NCBI RefSeq assembly: GCF_030269605.1
Contig: NZ_BSTQ01000007.1
Location: 297,523-361,522 of the forward strand
DNA length: 64,000 nt
Direction of reading: 5' to 3'
Origin: Lentzea sp. NBRC 105346
GTDB lineage: Bacteria; Actinomycetota; Actinomycetes; Mycobacteriales; Pseudonocardiaceae
Shown here: one piece after another, positions 43,957-58,100 of the stretch
Layout: each line of letters begins with the position of its first letter
How positions within the stretch are numbered: the first letter of the stretch is position 1
The notes under the pieces: generated by a model
The model's input: only the letters and a program-made list of their open reading frames with translations
What the model was told of the DNA's origin: nothing
Database searches by the model: none
Position numbers and translations under genes: made by a program

Positions 43957-44969
43957 TCACAGCAGGATGCGTTCGTGGGCGGCCGCCCGGTAGCAACGCG
44001 ATCTGCGCAGATCCCTCGTCACGACCACCTTCTTGAGCCAGCGGTCGGTGCCGTCGAACCGGGCGGTGAACTCGCTGCGCCCGTGCACGGCCTTGTAGTT
44101 GTCGACGACGAGCAGGTCGCCCGCGCCGAGCGGCACCGCGGACAAAGCGGCATCCAACCGGGAAACCAACACCCGTAACGCTTCCGCCGCCTCGGGATCA
44201 CCGGGCCGCGCGGTCATGAACGCCGGGTCGATCCGCAGGTACGGCGCTTCGGGGTGACCGAAGAGCACCGCGCTGGGTTCCGGGCTGTCCTGCATGCGCT
44301 GGATGGTGTGCACCTGTCCCGGTCCGACCAACGCCCGCGCCCGGTTCAGGTGCTCGTTGTCCGGCCGGATCAGGAACCGCTTCTGCGCCAGCACTTCCCG
44401 GTGCCGCGGCGAGATCACCACGTCGTCGATCGAGGCGATCGTGGTCGGCACGGCGTCGTGGTTGCGGACGCCGAGCAGCAGCAGGTAGTCGCAGCGGTTG
44501 GGGTGGAACCCGTCCTCGGTGTGCCACTCCAGCTTCACCGTGCCGTGCCCGCTCTGCTCTTGTACCTCGGTCGGCATCGGGACGACGTTGTGCAGCAGCT
44601 TTCCGTTCTGCAACGTCGACCAGCCGAAGATGTCCCCGAGCAGCGACGCGACCAGCACCAGGTAGACCTCGTGCGCGGTCAGCGCCGCAGCGTGTTCCGG
44701 GGCCGGCGGCGTGCGCCAGTCCAGCGGGGTCGGCCCGATCTCCTCGTCGTCGACCCGCAGGCCGCGCACCACGAGTGCCGCGGACGGCTCGTGCAACCGG
44801 AAGTCCCGCAGCTCGTCCACGAGGCTCTGCGGCAACCGCTGCGCGAGGCCGGCCGCCGCGGCCAGCACCGCCGGAGCGGTGCTGGCGCCGAAGTCGGCGG
44901 CGATGTTGCGGGTGAGCGTGTCGACGTCCTTGGCGTCGATCGACGACAGGTCCAGATAGCGAACGTTCA

Positions 44970-44970
<1 letters not shown>
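43957..44970 (-). CDS. VioC/clavaminate synthase-like Fe(II)/2-oxoglutarate amino-acid hydroxylase
   Basis: 337 residues from ATG 44970 (overlaps the NRPS stop by one base). Iron ligands His150 and Glu152 in '[24 protein letters not shown]' and His296 in '[13 protein letters not shown]', with Arg for 2-oxoglutarate in '[24 protein letters not shown]'. HxE instead of HxD and the 'HTED-FHP-RCDY' string place it with the free amino-acid hydroxylases VioC, OrfP, AsnO and MppO, acting at C3 of L-Arg or similar. Expected to hydroxylate or desaturate the amino acid before A-domain activation. Direct neighbour of both A-domain genes. Confidence 0.9.
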
Positions 44971-49304
<4,334 letters not shown>

Positions 49305-49332
49305 CAGTGCACTCCTGTCCTTGGTGATGGGG

Positions 49333-49536
49333 TCAGCTGTTGACGCGCTCGCGGACGGACCTGGGTCGCATGTCGGTCCACACCTTTTCGATGTGCTGCA
49401 GGCATTCCTGCTTGGTGCCCGTGGTGCCGTCCGCGGTCCAGCCCTCGGGGAGCGTGCGGTCGGCGAACCAGATCGAGTACTGGTCCTCTTCGTTGACCAC
49501 GACCTGGAAGATCGTGTCGGCGTCGTCGATGCCCAT
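49333..49536 (-). CDS. mbtH: MbtH-like protein
   Basis: 67 residues. Signature 'NEEDQYSIWFADRTLPEGW' and 'CLQHIEKVWTDMRPRSVRER' (N-x-E-x-Q-x-S-x-W, P-x-G-W, WTDMRP) of the chaperone that binds NRPS A domains and keeps them soluble and active. Encoded between two NRPS genes in the same operon; probably serves the A domains of the reductase module and the stand-alone protein. Confidence 0.96.
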   Translation of the reverse strand: MGIDDADTIFQVVVNEEDQYSIWFADRTLPEGWTADGTTGTKQECLQHIEKVWTDMRPRSVRERVNS

Positions 49537-49557
49537 CTGAGTGCTTCTCCTTCTCGT

Positions 49558-52314
49558 TCAGCCGAGTTGACGCAAGAGCTGCTCGATTTCCTTGTCGGTC
49601 ATGCCGTCCAGCTGACCGCGCAGCGCGGTCACCTTGTCCTTGGGCTTGTCCTGGTTCTCCAGCGCCGCAACGGCTTCCGCGAGCCCGGCTGCCGTGGAGC
49701 GCTGGAAGAAGTCCCGGATCGGGACGAGCACGCCCAGCTGGTCGCGCACCCGGCCGATGACCTTGGCGGCGAGCATCGAGTGGCCGCCGAGCGCGAAGAA
49801 GTCGGCGTGCACGCCGAACTCCCGCACCGGCAGCGTGTCCTTGAAGATCGACACGACGACGCGTTCGATCCGGTTGCGCGGCGGCGTGTCGTCGACCTTG
49901 CCCAGCAACGCCTCCGCCGGCAGTGCGGCGAGCGCGGTCCGGTGCTCCGGCAGTTCGGGCAGTACGCCGAACGCGACCGGGATCTCGTGCGGTTGCAGGG
50001 TCTGCGTGGCCTTTGCCTTGACCGCGGTGACGAACTCGTCCTGTTCCCGCGGGCTGGCGGCGGCTTTCGCACCATCCAGCACGAGCCAGCCGACCAGCCG
50101 CGTCTCCGCACCGACGTTGCCCGCGACGACCGCGGCGGACCGCACGCCTTCGACGGATTCGAGTGCGGCCTCGATCCGGCTCGGCACCACCAGGTGGTCG
50201 CCCACGGCCAGCCGTTCGTCGACGTATCCGACGAACTCCAGCTCGCCCGCACTCGTGTAGCGGTGGCGTTGGCCGGTCGGCGCACCGCTCAGATACAGCT
50301 CGCCCACCGTGCCAATCGGCGCCGGTTCACCAGTCGCGTCACGCAGCTCGCGGGTCGTATTGGCGAGCGGCGCGCCACCGGGTTCCAGTGAGATCGGAGT
50401 TCCGTTGGCGTTGTGGCCGACGAAGACCTCACGGCCGGTGCGGCGCAGCATGCGCACCACGTCGTCCGCGACGACCTCGCCGCGGCACACCAGCTTCGCG
50501 CCGACGGGTGGTGTCCAGCCTTCGGTGATCAGGCGGCGGAACGTCTGTGGCGCACCGAGAATCCAGGCGTTCTCGGGTGCTTCACCGCGGCTGATCTCGG
50601 TGCACAGCAGCAGGTCGGCCAGGTCGGGCCCGACGCCGGGATCCGCGAGCAGCACCACGTCGTCGTCCGGCTTGATCCCCAGCCGATCTCTGATCGGGAC
50701 GGTGACGTCTCTCAGGTCGGGCGTCGCGTCGTCGACCGGGTCGAACCGCGGGCCGGTGGTGATCACCCAGTCGCCGTTGTGCTTGACGAACGCGCCGTCG
50801 CGCGTGTGGCGCCGGCCGTACGCGAGGGTGCCGCCGACCGCCAGCACGGCGTGGGCGATCACCACGAGCTCGGGCGATGCCTCGGGTGGTGTGGAGACGA
50901 CGACACCGGTTCCGATGCCCTCGTCACGCAACAGCTGTGCGAGCTCCTTCGCCTCGGCCGGCACGACCAGCTCGGGCACCGGTACCGAAGGCCCTTCTGC
51001 CCAATAGGAAAGCTGCGCGAGGTCGTCGTCGCTCGCCTTCGGCAGACCCGCGCAGACACCGTCGGGAGAACGCAGCACCGCCAGGTAGAGCGACAGGATC
51101 CGGCGGGCGGTCTGCTCGTCGTACAGGTCCGCGTCGTAGTCGAGCCGGATCCGGTCGGGCAGCACGGTGAGCCAGAGGTCGAACTTCGCCGACGTGGTCA
51201 CCAGCTCGACGGGCGCCATGGTCAGCGAGGGCAGCTCGACCGCCACGGCGGGCTTGTCCTGCACCGAGAACATGACGTCGAACAAGGGGTTGCGGTCCAG
51301 CACACGCGGCAGCCGCATCTCCTCGACGAGCCGGTCGAACGGCATCCGCTGGTGCGAGAACGCCGCGAGGCACGTGTCGCGGACCGCGCTCACCGCGGCG
51401 TCGAACGACTCGTCGAGTGGCAGCCGGGTCCGCAGGACGAGGGTGTTGGCGAAGAACCCGATCAGGTCCTCGGCGTCGGGGTGGTGCCGTCCGGCGACCG
51501 GCGTGCCCACGGCGACGTCCGCCGTGCCGCACACCCGCGCGAGCGTCACCTTGAACGCCGCCAGCAGCACCATGAACCTCGTCGCGTCCCACCGCGTCAC
51601 GTCGATGCCGGGCAGCGGAACCTCGATGCGTCCCCCGGTCTTGCGCTGGGTGGTGCGCGGCCGGTCGATAGGCAGGTTCAGCGGGGTGATGCCGGACAAC
51701 GCGGACCGCCAGTGCGTGACGAGGTCGCGCATCGGTTCGCCGACCAGCGTTTCCTCTTGCCACGCAACGTAGTCCGCGTACTGGATCGAAGGCTCGGGCA
51801 ACGACACCTGCTGGTAGGCCTGCGCGAGGTCGCGGTAGAAGACCTCGGTGGACCAGCCGTCGCACGCGATGTGGTGGATGACCACGATCAACGTGTGCAC
51901 GTCGGGTGCCTCGCGCACCAGCACAACCCGCAGCAGCGGCGGCTCGTCGAGCGTGAACGGGATCGCGGCCTGCTCGGCGGCCAGCTCCTGCACGTCGCCC
52001 TCGACGACCGGCAGCGACACCAGTGTCGAAGGCACGACGACCTGACGAGCCTCGCCGTCCACCAGGCCGATGCCGGTGCGCAGACTCTCGTGCCGGGCAA
52101 CGACTTCGTTCAACGCGCGCTGCAGCAGCACGTGGTCGAGCCGGCCGGTCAGCCGTACCGCGCTGACGACGTTGTAGGCGGCGTTGGCGCCTTCGTCGAG
52201 CTGGCACAGGAACCACAGCTGGCGTTGCGACGACGACGCGGGCAGCACGAAGAAGGAGCTGTAGTCGCGGGCGGGCCCGCCGCTCACACCGCCCACGTAG
52301 GACGAGCTGCTCAT
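49558..52314 (-). CDS. NRPS module C-A*-T with a degenerate, probably inactive adenylation domain
   Basis: 918 residues. C domain (about 25-445) is intact: 'IVVIHHIACDGWSTE' (about 146), 'RNPLFDVMFSVQD'. The A region (about 450-810) is about 360 residues instead of 500 and has lost the P-loop (no TSGSTG), the A5 motif (reads 'FVGHNANG'), the TGD of A7, the A8 hinge and the A10 lysine, though residual strings such as 'APIGTVGELYLSG' are still recognisable. The T domain is intact ('[16 protein letters not shown]', Ser about 844). The reading frame is unbroken, so this is long-term loss of function, not a sequencing error. Its T domain must be loaded in trans. ATG overlaps the thioesterase stop. 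Confidence 0.92.
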   Translation of the reverse strand: MSSSSYVGGVSGGPARDYSSFFVLPASSSQRQLWFLCQLDEGANAAYNVVSAVRLTGRLDHVLLQRALNEVVARHESLRTGIGLVDGEARQVVVPSTLVSLPVVEGDVQELAAEQAAIPFTLDEPPLLRVVLVREAPDVHTLIVVIHHIACDGWSTEVFYRDLAQAYQQVSLPEPSIQYADYVAWQEETLVGEPMRDLVTHWRSALSGITPLNLPIDRPRTTQRKTGGRIEVPLPGIDVTRWDATRFMVLLAAFKVTLARVCGTADVAVGTPVAGRHHPDAEDLIGFFANTLVLRTRLPLDESFDAAVSAVRDTCLAAFSHQRMPFDRLVEEMRLPRVLDRNPLFDVMFSVQDKPAVAVELPSLTMAPVELVTTSAKFDLWLTVLPDRIRLDYDADLYDEQTARRILSLYLAVLRSPDGVCAGLPKASDDDLAQLSYWAEGPSVPVPELVVPAEAKELAQLLRDEGIGTGVVVSTPPEASPELVVIAHAVLAVGGTLAYGRRHTRDGAFVKHNGDWVITTGPRFDPVDDATPDLRDVTVPIRDRLGIKPDDDVVLLADPGVGPDLADLLLCTEISRGEAPENAWILGAPQTFRRLITEGWTPPVGAKLVCRGEVVADDVVRMLRRTGREVFVGHNANGTPISLEPGGAPLANTTRELRDATGEPAPIGTVGELYLSGAPTGQRHRYTSAGELEFVGYVDERLAVGDHLVVPSRIEAALESVEGVRSAAVVAGNVGAETRLVGWLVLDGAKAAASPREQDEFVTAVKAKATQTLQPHEIPVAFGVLPELPEHRTALAALPAEALLGKVDDTPPRNRIERVVVSIFKDTLPVREFGVHADFFALGGHSMLAAKVIGRVRDQLGVLVPIRDFFQRSTAAGLAEAVAALENQDKPKDKVTALRGQLDGMTDKEIEQLLRQLG

Positions 52315-53054
52315 CGTTGCGCCCTTTCCGCGATGAGGTCGGCTTCGATCAGCCGCACGATGTCTTTTTCCCGCTGTTCCACGAAGAAGTGGTCGCCGTC
52401 GAAGTCGGTGACCCGGCAGCCCGCATCGGTCAGAGCGCTCCAGCCGTCGCAGCCCTCGACGGTGACCTGCACGTCGGCCCGGCCGCGCAGCACGTGGATC
52501 GGCACCGGCAGTGGCGGCTGCTGCTGGAAGTCGTAGTCCTCGACCACGGCGAGGTCGGCGCGGATCGTCGGCAGCATCAGGTCGATCAGCGCCGGGTACT
52601 CGAGCACCTCGGGGCTCAGCCCGTTCACGCCGATCAGCCACGCCACCAGCTCGTCGCGCGGCAGGTCGTGCGCACGGTCGAGGTCGAGCTGCTGCGGCGC
52701 GTCCATGCCGGCGACGAAAAGTCCCCTGGGCAAGGGAAGTCCGAGCGCGCGGAACTTCCTCGTCAGTTCGAACGCGACGAGCGCGCCCATGCTGTGACCG
52801 TAGAAGGCGTACGGCTTCTCCGGCAGGCGGACCAGCGCGGTGGCGAGGGCTTCGACGAGCTCACCGAGGTCGGCGATCGCGGGCTCGCGGAGGCGCGATT
52901 CCCGGCCGGGCAACCGGATCGCCGACACGCGCAGCGCATCGGTGTGCTGGTGCCAGGTCTGGAAAACCGAGCTGCCGCCGCCGGCGTGCGGAAAGCACAC
53001 CAGTTCGCAGGCCGGATCGGACACGTCGGCGAAAGACGTCAGCCAACTGGCCAC
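52311..53054 (-). CDS. Type II (editing) thioesterase
   Basis: About 247 residues. Alpha/beta hydrolase with 'LVCFPHAGGGSSVFQTWHQH' (oxyanion), nucleophile elbow 'FYGHSMGALVAFELTRKF', acid in 'VLRGRADVQVT' and His in 'DFDGDHFFVEQREKDI', the pattern of TEII enzymes that remove wrong or stalled groups from NRPS carrier domains. I prefer GTG 53054 because GAGGAGG is just upstream and TEII proteins start near 'ASWLTSF'; a TTG start at 53096 would add 14 residues. First gene of the leftward NRPS operon. Confidence 0.92.
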   Translation of the reverse strand: MASWLTSFADVSDPACELVCFPHAGGGSSVFQTWHQHTDALRVSAIRLPGRESRLREPAIADLGELVEALATALVRLPEKPYAFYGHSMGALVAFELTRKFRALGLPLPRGLFVAGMDAPQQLDLDRAHDLPRDELVAWLIGVNGLSPEVLEYPALIDLMLPTIRADLAVVEDYDFQQQPPLPVPIHVLRGRADVQVTVEGCDGWSALTDAGCRVTDFDGDHFFVEQREKDIVRLIEADLIAERAQR

Positions 53055-53236
53055 GCGCACCTCCTCGGAGAGAATGGTTTCGGTCGGCGGGCTCAATCAA
53101 TGTGCCAGCCCACCCCAAGGGCAGGTCAAGAAGCGCAGAGAAAGGTGAGAGACCGCAGGTAGGTGCGTGAGAACGAGGCGAGAGCCGGTCTCTTTACATT
53201 CGCCGGAGCGATAGCTGCAGAAATGGAGTCTCGCCG
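53055..53236. promoter_or_regulatory. Divergent promoter between the two NRPS operons
   Basis: This 182-bp gap drives the thioesterase-NRPS operon to the left and FAAL-NRPS to the right. An 8-bp inverted repeat AGAGACCG (53148-53155) and CGGTCTCT (53186-53193) about 38 bases apart could be an operator or a SARP site. A GGAG at 53225-53228 serves FAAL ATG 53237. Confidence 0.5.
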
Positions 53237-55114
53237 ATGCCCCCACGCACGCTGGCGCATGTCCTGCTCGACCACGTCGCGTCCGACGGCGAGAAGATCG
53301 CCTTCGAGTACCTGCACGACGACGGCCGGGTCGACACGCTGACCTACCGGGAGCTGCTCGACCGCGCGACCCGTGTCGCCCAGCGGCTGCCCGGCACGGG
53401 GCCGACGCTGCTGCTGTACCCGCCCGGCCTGGACTTCGTCGTCGCGGTGTACGGCTGTTTTCTCGCCGGAGTGCCCGCGGTGCCCACGTATCCGCCGCTC
53501 TTCGGCGCCGCGGATCGGATCAAGCAACGCTTCGCCCGCGTGCTCGAGGACTCCCAGGCGACCGCGCTGCTCGCCGATCCGTTCGTGCTCGAGCTGCTCA
53601 CGTCGTCCGGCGCGCCGGAGGGTCTGCCGCCGGTCGTGACCCTCGACCCGGACGACCCCATCGACCGCGAGTGGAACCGGCTCCCCTCCCCCGGCGACGT
53701 GGCGCTCGTGCAGTACACGTCGGGCAGCACGAACCAGCCGAAAGGCGTCGTGCTCACCCACGGAAATCTGATGGCGAATATTCGCGCGATCAGCGACGTG
53801 TTCCGGCTCGACGAATCCACGCGCGCGATATCGTGGCTGCCGCCTTATCACGACATGGGCCTCATCGGATTCATTCTCACGCCCGTGCACGGCGGTTTTC
53901 CGGTCCGGTTGATGTCGCCGATCCACTTCCTGAAGAACCCGCTCGAATGGCTGCGGCAGATCGGCTCGCAGGGCATCACGCACACCGGCGCGCCGAACTT
54001 CGGCTACGACCTGTGCGTGCGCCGCGCGGCGGGCAAGGATCTGTCCGATGTGGACCTCAGCGCGTGGCGGCTGGCGTTCAACGGCGCCGAGCCGATCCGG
54101 CCGCGCACGCTCGCCGCGTTCGCGGAACGCTTCGCCGCCAACGGTTTCCGTCCCGAGGCGTTCCTCCCCTGTTACGGGCTGGCGGAGGCGACGTTGATCG
54201 TCACCGGGCGGCACCTGTCCGATGACTGCGTGGACGACGAAGGCCGCGTCGACTGCGGTCCGGTGATCGCGGACCACGAGGTGGCGATCGTCGATCCCGT
54301 GTCGTTGGAACGCGTTGAGGCCGAGGGTGAGATCTGGGTGCGCGGGCCGTCGATCAGCAACGGCTACCTCAACGACACCGGGCAGCCGGAGCACGAGCTT
54401 TTCGGCACGCTCGACGGTCACCGCTTCCTGCGTACCGGCGACCTCGGGTACCTGCGCGACGGCCACCTGTTCGTCACCGGACGCCGCAAGGACGTGCTGA
54501 TCCAGCACGGCGTCAACCACCACGCGCACGACGTCGAGGCGGCCGCGGTGCTGGACAACCCGTTGCTGCGCCCGACCGCGGCGGCGTTCATGGTCGACGA
54601 CGAACTCGTGGTGGCGGTGGAGCTCGCCCGTAGGGACGCCGACCCGGAGGAGCTGTCGATCGACGTCCGCGCGGCCGTGCTCACCGGCACCGGCGCGCGC
54701 GTCGACACCGTCGTGCTGTGCCCGCCCGGCACGATCCCGCGCACGACGAGCGGCAAGATCCAGCGCTCGCTGGCCCGGACGCGCTATCTCGACGGGTCGT
54801 TGGGCGGGGTGGTCACGTCTGCTCCCGTTGGTGCGGACGGCGAACCGGTCGAGCAGTTCTTCGGCAGCGTGTTCGCCGCGGTGTGCGAGGTGCCCGCGTG
54901 CGGGCCGACACAGACGTTGAGCAGCATCGGCGGCGACTCCATCCGTGGCGCCGAGATCGCCGCCATCACCGAGGACGCGCTGGGGCTGCCGGTGCCGATC
55001 GAGGTGGTGCTCGAAGCGCAGTCACCGCGTGAACTGACCAGGCGACTGCTGACCCGCTGGGCGTCCGACGGGGTCACCGCGACGCTCGTGGCCGACCGGA
55101 TCGGGAGCCTGTAG
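53237..55114 (+). CDS. Fatty-acyl-AMP ligase with C-terminal acyl carrier domain (lipo-initiation)
   Basis: 625 residues. FAAL core (1-540): A3 '[23 protein letters not shown]' (about 160), '[24 protein letters not shown]', FAAL-typical '[20 protein letters not shown]', '[13 protein letters not shown]', '[28 protein letters not shown]'. C-terminal carrier domain (about 545-620) with the phosphopantetheine Ser near 566 in '[15 protein letters not shown]'. It activates a fatty or other carboxylic acid as acyl-AMP and loads its own ACP to start the peptide. The GTG of the trimodular NRPS overlaps its stop, so acyl transfer to that C domain is expected. Confidence 0.93.
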   Translation: MPPRTLAHVLLDHVASDGEKIAFEYLHDDGRVDTLTYRELLDRATRVAQRLPGTGPTLLLYPPGLDFVVAVYGCFLAGVPAVPTYPPLFGAADRIKQRFARVLEDSQATALLADPFVLELLTSSGAPEGLPPVVTLDPDDPIDREWNRLPSPGDVALVQYTSGSTNQPKGVVLTHGNLMANIRAISDVFRLDESTRAISWLPPYHDMGLIGFILTPVHGGFPVRLMSPIHFLKNPLEWLRQIGSQGITHTGAPNFGYDLCVRRAAGKDLSDVDLSAWRLAFNGAEPIRPRTLAAFAERFAANGFRPEAFLPCYGLAEATLIVTGRHLSDDCVDDEGRVDCGPVIADHEVAIVDPVSLERVEAEGEIWVRGPSISNGYLNDTGQPEHELFGTLDGHRFLRTGDLGYLRDGHLFVTGRRKDVLIQHGVNHHAHDVEAAAVLDNPLLRPTAAAFMVDDELVVAVELARRDADPEELSIDVRAAVLTGTGARVDTVVLCPPGTIPRTTSGKIQRSLARTRYLDGSLGGVVTSAPVGADGEPVEQFFGSVFAAVCEVPACGPTQTLSSIGGDSIRGAEIAAITEDALGLPVPIEVVLEAQSPRELTRRLLTRWASDGVTATLVADRIGSL

Positions 55115-58100
55115 TGGACCTCGGACGCGATCTCGTAGCCCGCTGGCGCACCCGCAGCACGCCCGCCGCGACCGGGCCGAACCCGACGCAGGAGGGCCTG
55201 CGGCTGTTCGAGGAGATCCACCCCGGCACCGCGGTCAACGTCCTGTCGTTCGTCGCCTCCGTTCCCGGAAGCCTTGATGTCGAACGACTTCAGGCCGCCG
55301 TCGCGACGGTCGTCGCCCGGCACCCGATTCTCGGCCCCGGTGAGCCGGTCGTCTCGACTCTCGGCAACCGCGCGGAAGCGTTGGCAGCGGCCGAACGGCT
55401 CGCTTCGGCCCCCATGGACCTCGACACCGGGCCGCTGTGGCGGTTCGCGGTGTACCGCCTCGACGACGAGACGCTCCTGCAGGTCGTCGCGCACCACTAC
55501 GTGTCCGACGGCTGGTCGCTCGGCGTCTTCCTAGCCGAGTTGTGCGCCGCCTACTCGGGTCACGAGCTGCCCGCGCCGCAGCCGATGCCCGCGAGATCGA
55601 CGTCGGTCACCGACGCCGATCTCGCTTACTGGCACGAGAAACTCGCCGACCTGCCCTCGCTGGCCGTGCCCACCGACCGGCCCCGGCCGGCGCGACCGCG
55701 GTTCCGGTCCGCCACCGTGCCGCTCACCCTGAACCACGCGGTCCGCTCCTCCGACGGCGTGACGCCGTTCATGGTGTTGCTCAGCGCCCTGCACCTCGCC
55801 GTGTCGAAGACGTCCGGCCAGACCGACATCGTGATCGGATCGCCTGCCGCGACGCGCGAACGGCACCTCGCGCCGCGCGCGATCGGCCCGCTGGTGAACA
55901 TGCTGGCCCTGCGCACCGACAGCTCGGAGGCCTCGACCGGCCGGGAGTTGTTGAACGCGGTCAAGGAGACGTGCCTCGGTGCGTATGCGCACGCGCACGT
56001 ACCGTTCGAGCAGGTCGGCAGCCCCGAGTTCCGGGTGATGTGCGTGCTGCAGGACGGTTTGCCGTCGTTCGAACTGGACGGCCTGCCCGTCACGCCGGTC
56101 CTGATGGCGCCCGCGGCGATCCAGTACGACCTGGAGCTGTACCTGTGGCTGACTCCGGACGGTCTGACCGGGTTCCTCGGCTACGACACGGATCTGTACG
56201 ACGCCGCGACCGCGGAGTTGATCGCCGACCGGTTCGGTGTCGCGCTCACGTCGTTGCTCACGTCGCTCGACACACCGCTCGAGGACCTCGATGTGCGCAC
56301 CGAAGCCGAACGTTCCCGGCTCGAGTCGCTCGTCTCCGGCCACAACGCCTCTGCGCCCACTCGGTGCGTGCACGAGCTGGTCGAGGCGCAGGCCGACCGC
56401 ACTCCTGATGCCGTTGCGCTGCGGGCGATCGACGGCACGCTCACCTACCGCGAGCTGGACGCGTCGGCCAACCGGCTGGCGCACGATCTCGTGAATCGCG
56501 GTGTCCGTCCTGGTGATCTGGTCGGCGTGTGCCTGCCGCGCGACAGCAGGTTGATCATCGCGTTGCTGGGTGTGCTGAAGGCGGGCGCGGCGTACGTGCC
56601 GATCGATCCGGGCTATCCGTCGGAACGTATCCAGTTCATGCTGGCGGACGCCGCCGCACCCGTGCTCATCAGCGACGACACGTATGCGTTGTCCGGCAAC
56701 GACTCGCGGCCGCATGTGCCGGTCGGTTCCGACGACCTGGCGTACACGATCTACACCTCGGGCTCGACCGGCCGCCCCAAGGGTGTGTTGATCGAACACC
56801 GGCAGACGGTCGCCATGCTCGAGTGGGCGGTGCGGGTGTTCCCCTCCGAGGTGCTGGCGGAGACGCTGGCCGGCACGTCTGTGTGCTTCGACCTGTCGGT
56901 GTTCGAGATCTTCGCGCCGCTGGTGTGCGGCGCCACGGTCACGTTGGCGCCCAACGACACCCTCGACCTGATCCACTCTCCTTCATCGTTCGGTCACGTG
57001 ACTTTGATCGACACCGTGCCGTCGGTCGGCCGCGAACTGCTGGCCGCGGGCGCCATCCCGGCCTCGGTGCGGATGATCAACCTCGCCGGCGAGCCGCTGC
57101 CTCCGGACCTCGTGCGCGATCTGCGCGGGTACCGGGTGAACAACCTCTACGGCCCCAGTGAGGACACCACGTACTCGACGTGGGTCGCCACCGATCCGGC
57201 GCACGACCGCACGCCGATCGGGCGTCCGGTGGACGGGACGCAGGCCCACGTGCTCGACGCCCAGCTGCGGCCGGTGCCGTTGGGCGCGGCCGGTGAGCTG
57301 TACCTCTCCGGCCTTGGCGTGACCCGCGGCTACCACGCGCGTCCGGGCCTCACGGCCGAGAGATACCTGCCGAATCCCTTCGGACCGGGGCGGATGTACC
57401 GGACCGGCGACCTGGTGCGGTGGCGCACGGACGGCCACCTCGACTACCTCGGCCGGGCCGACCACCAGGTCAAGATCCGCGGGTACCGGATCGAGCTCGG
57501 CGAGATCGAAACCGCACTGCGCGAACAGGAATCCGTCACCGAGGCGGTGGTCGTCGCGCTCGACCAACGCCTGGTCGCCTATGTCGCCGGGACCGTGGAC
57601 ACCGCCGCTCTCCGCTCGCGGTTGCCCGGTCACCTGATCCCCAACCAGGTCATCACGCTCGACACACTGCCGTTGACCCCGAACGGGAAGGTGGACCGCA
57701 AGGCGCTGCCCGCACCGGCCGCCGTGGTCAGCGAAGCCCCGCGCACGTCGTTGGAAAAGCTGGTCGCCGGGCTCTGGGAGGAGCTGCTCGGCCGTCCGGC
57801 CGGAGTGCACGACGACTTCTTCACCATCGGTGGCCACTCGCTGCTGGCCACGCGCCTGACGCACCGGCTGACCACGGAGCTCGGCACGACCGTGCCGTTG
57901 CGCCTGGTGTTCGACCACCCCACGGTCGCGGAGCTGGCCGCCAACCTGCCCGCGCGCGGCTCGCACATCCGGATTCCCGCCACCAAACGGATCCTGAACG
58001 ACGACGGCACGATCACGCTGCCCGCGTCCGCCAGTCAGGCGCGCCTGTGGTTCCTGTGCCAGCTCGACCCTAAGGCCCACCAGGCGTACGAGATCACCGG

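Noticed and set aside
49558..52314. Frameshift or assembly error as the cause of the degenerate A domain
   Set aside because: The frame is uninterrupted from C through T, with A-domain remnants in order and normal codon use; loss is spread over all motifs, not at one point.
53148..53193. Confident SARP operator in the divergent NRPS promoter
   Set aside because: The 8-bp inverted repeat is too short and isolated to assign; SARP sites are usually direct heptamer repeats. It is noted only as a possible element.
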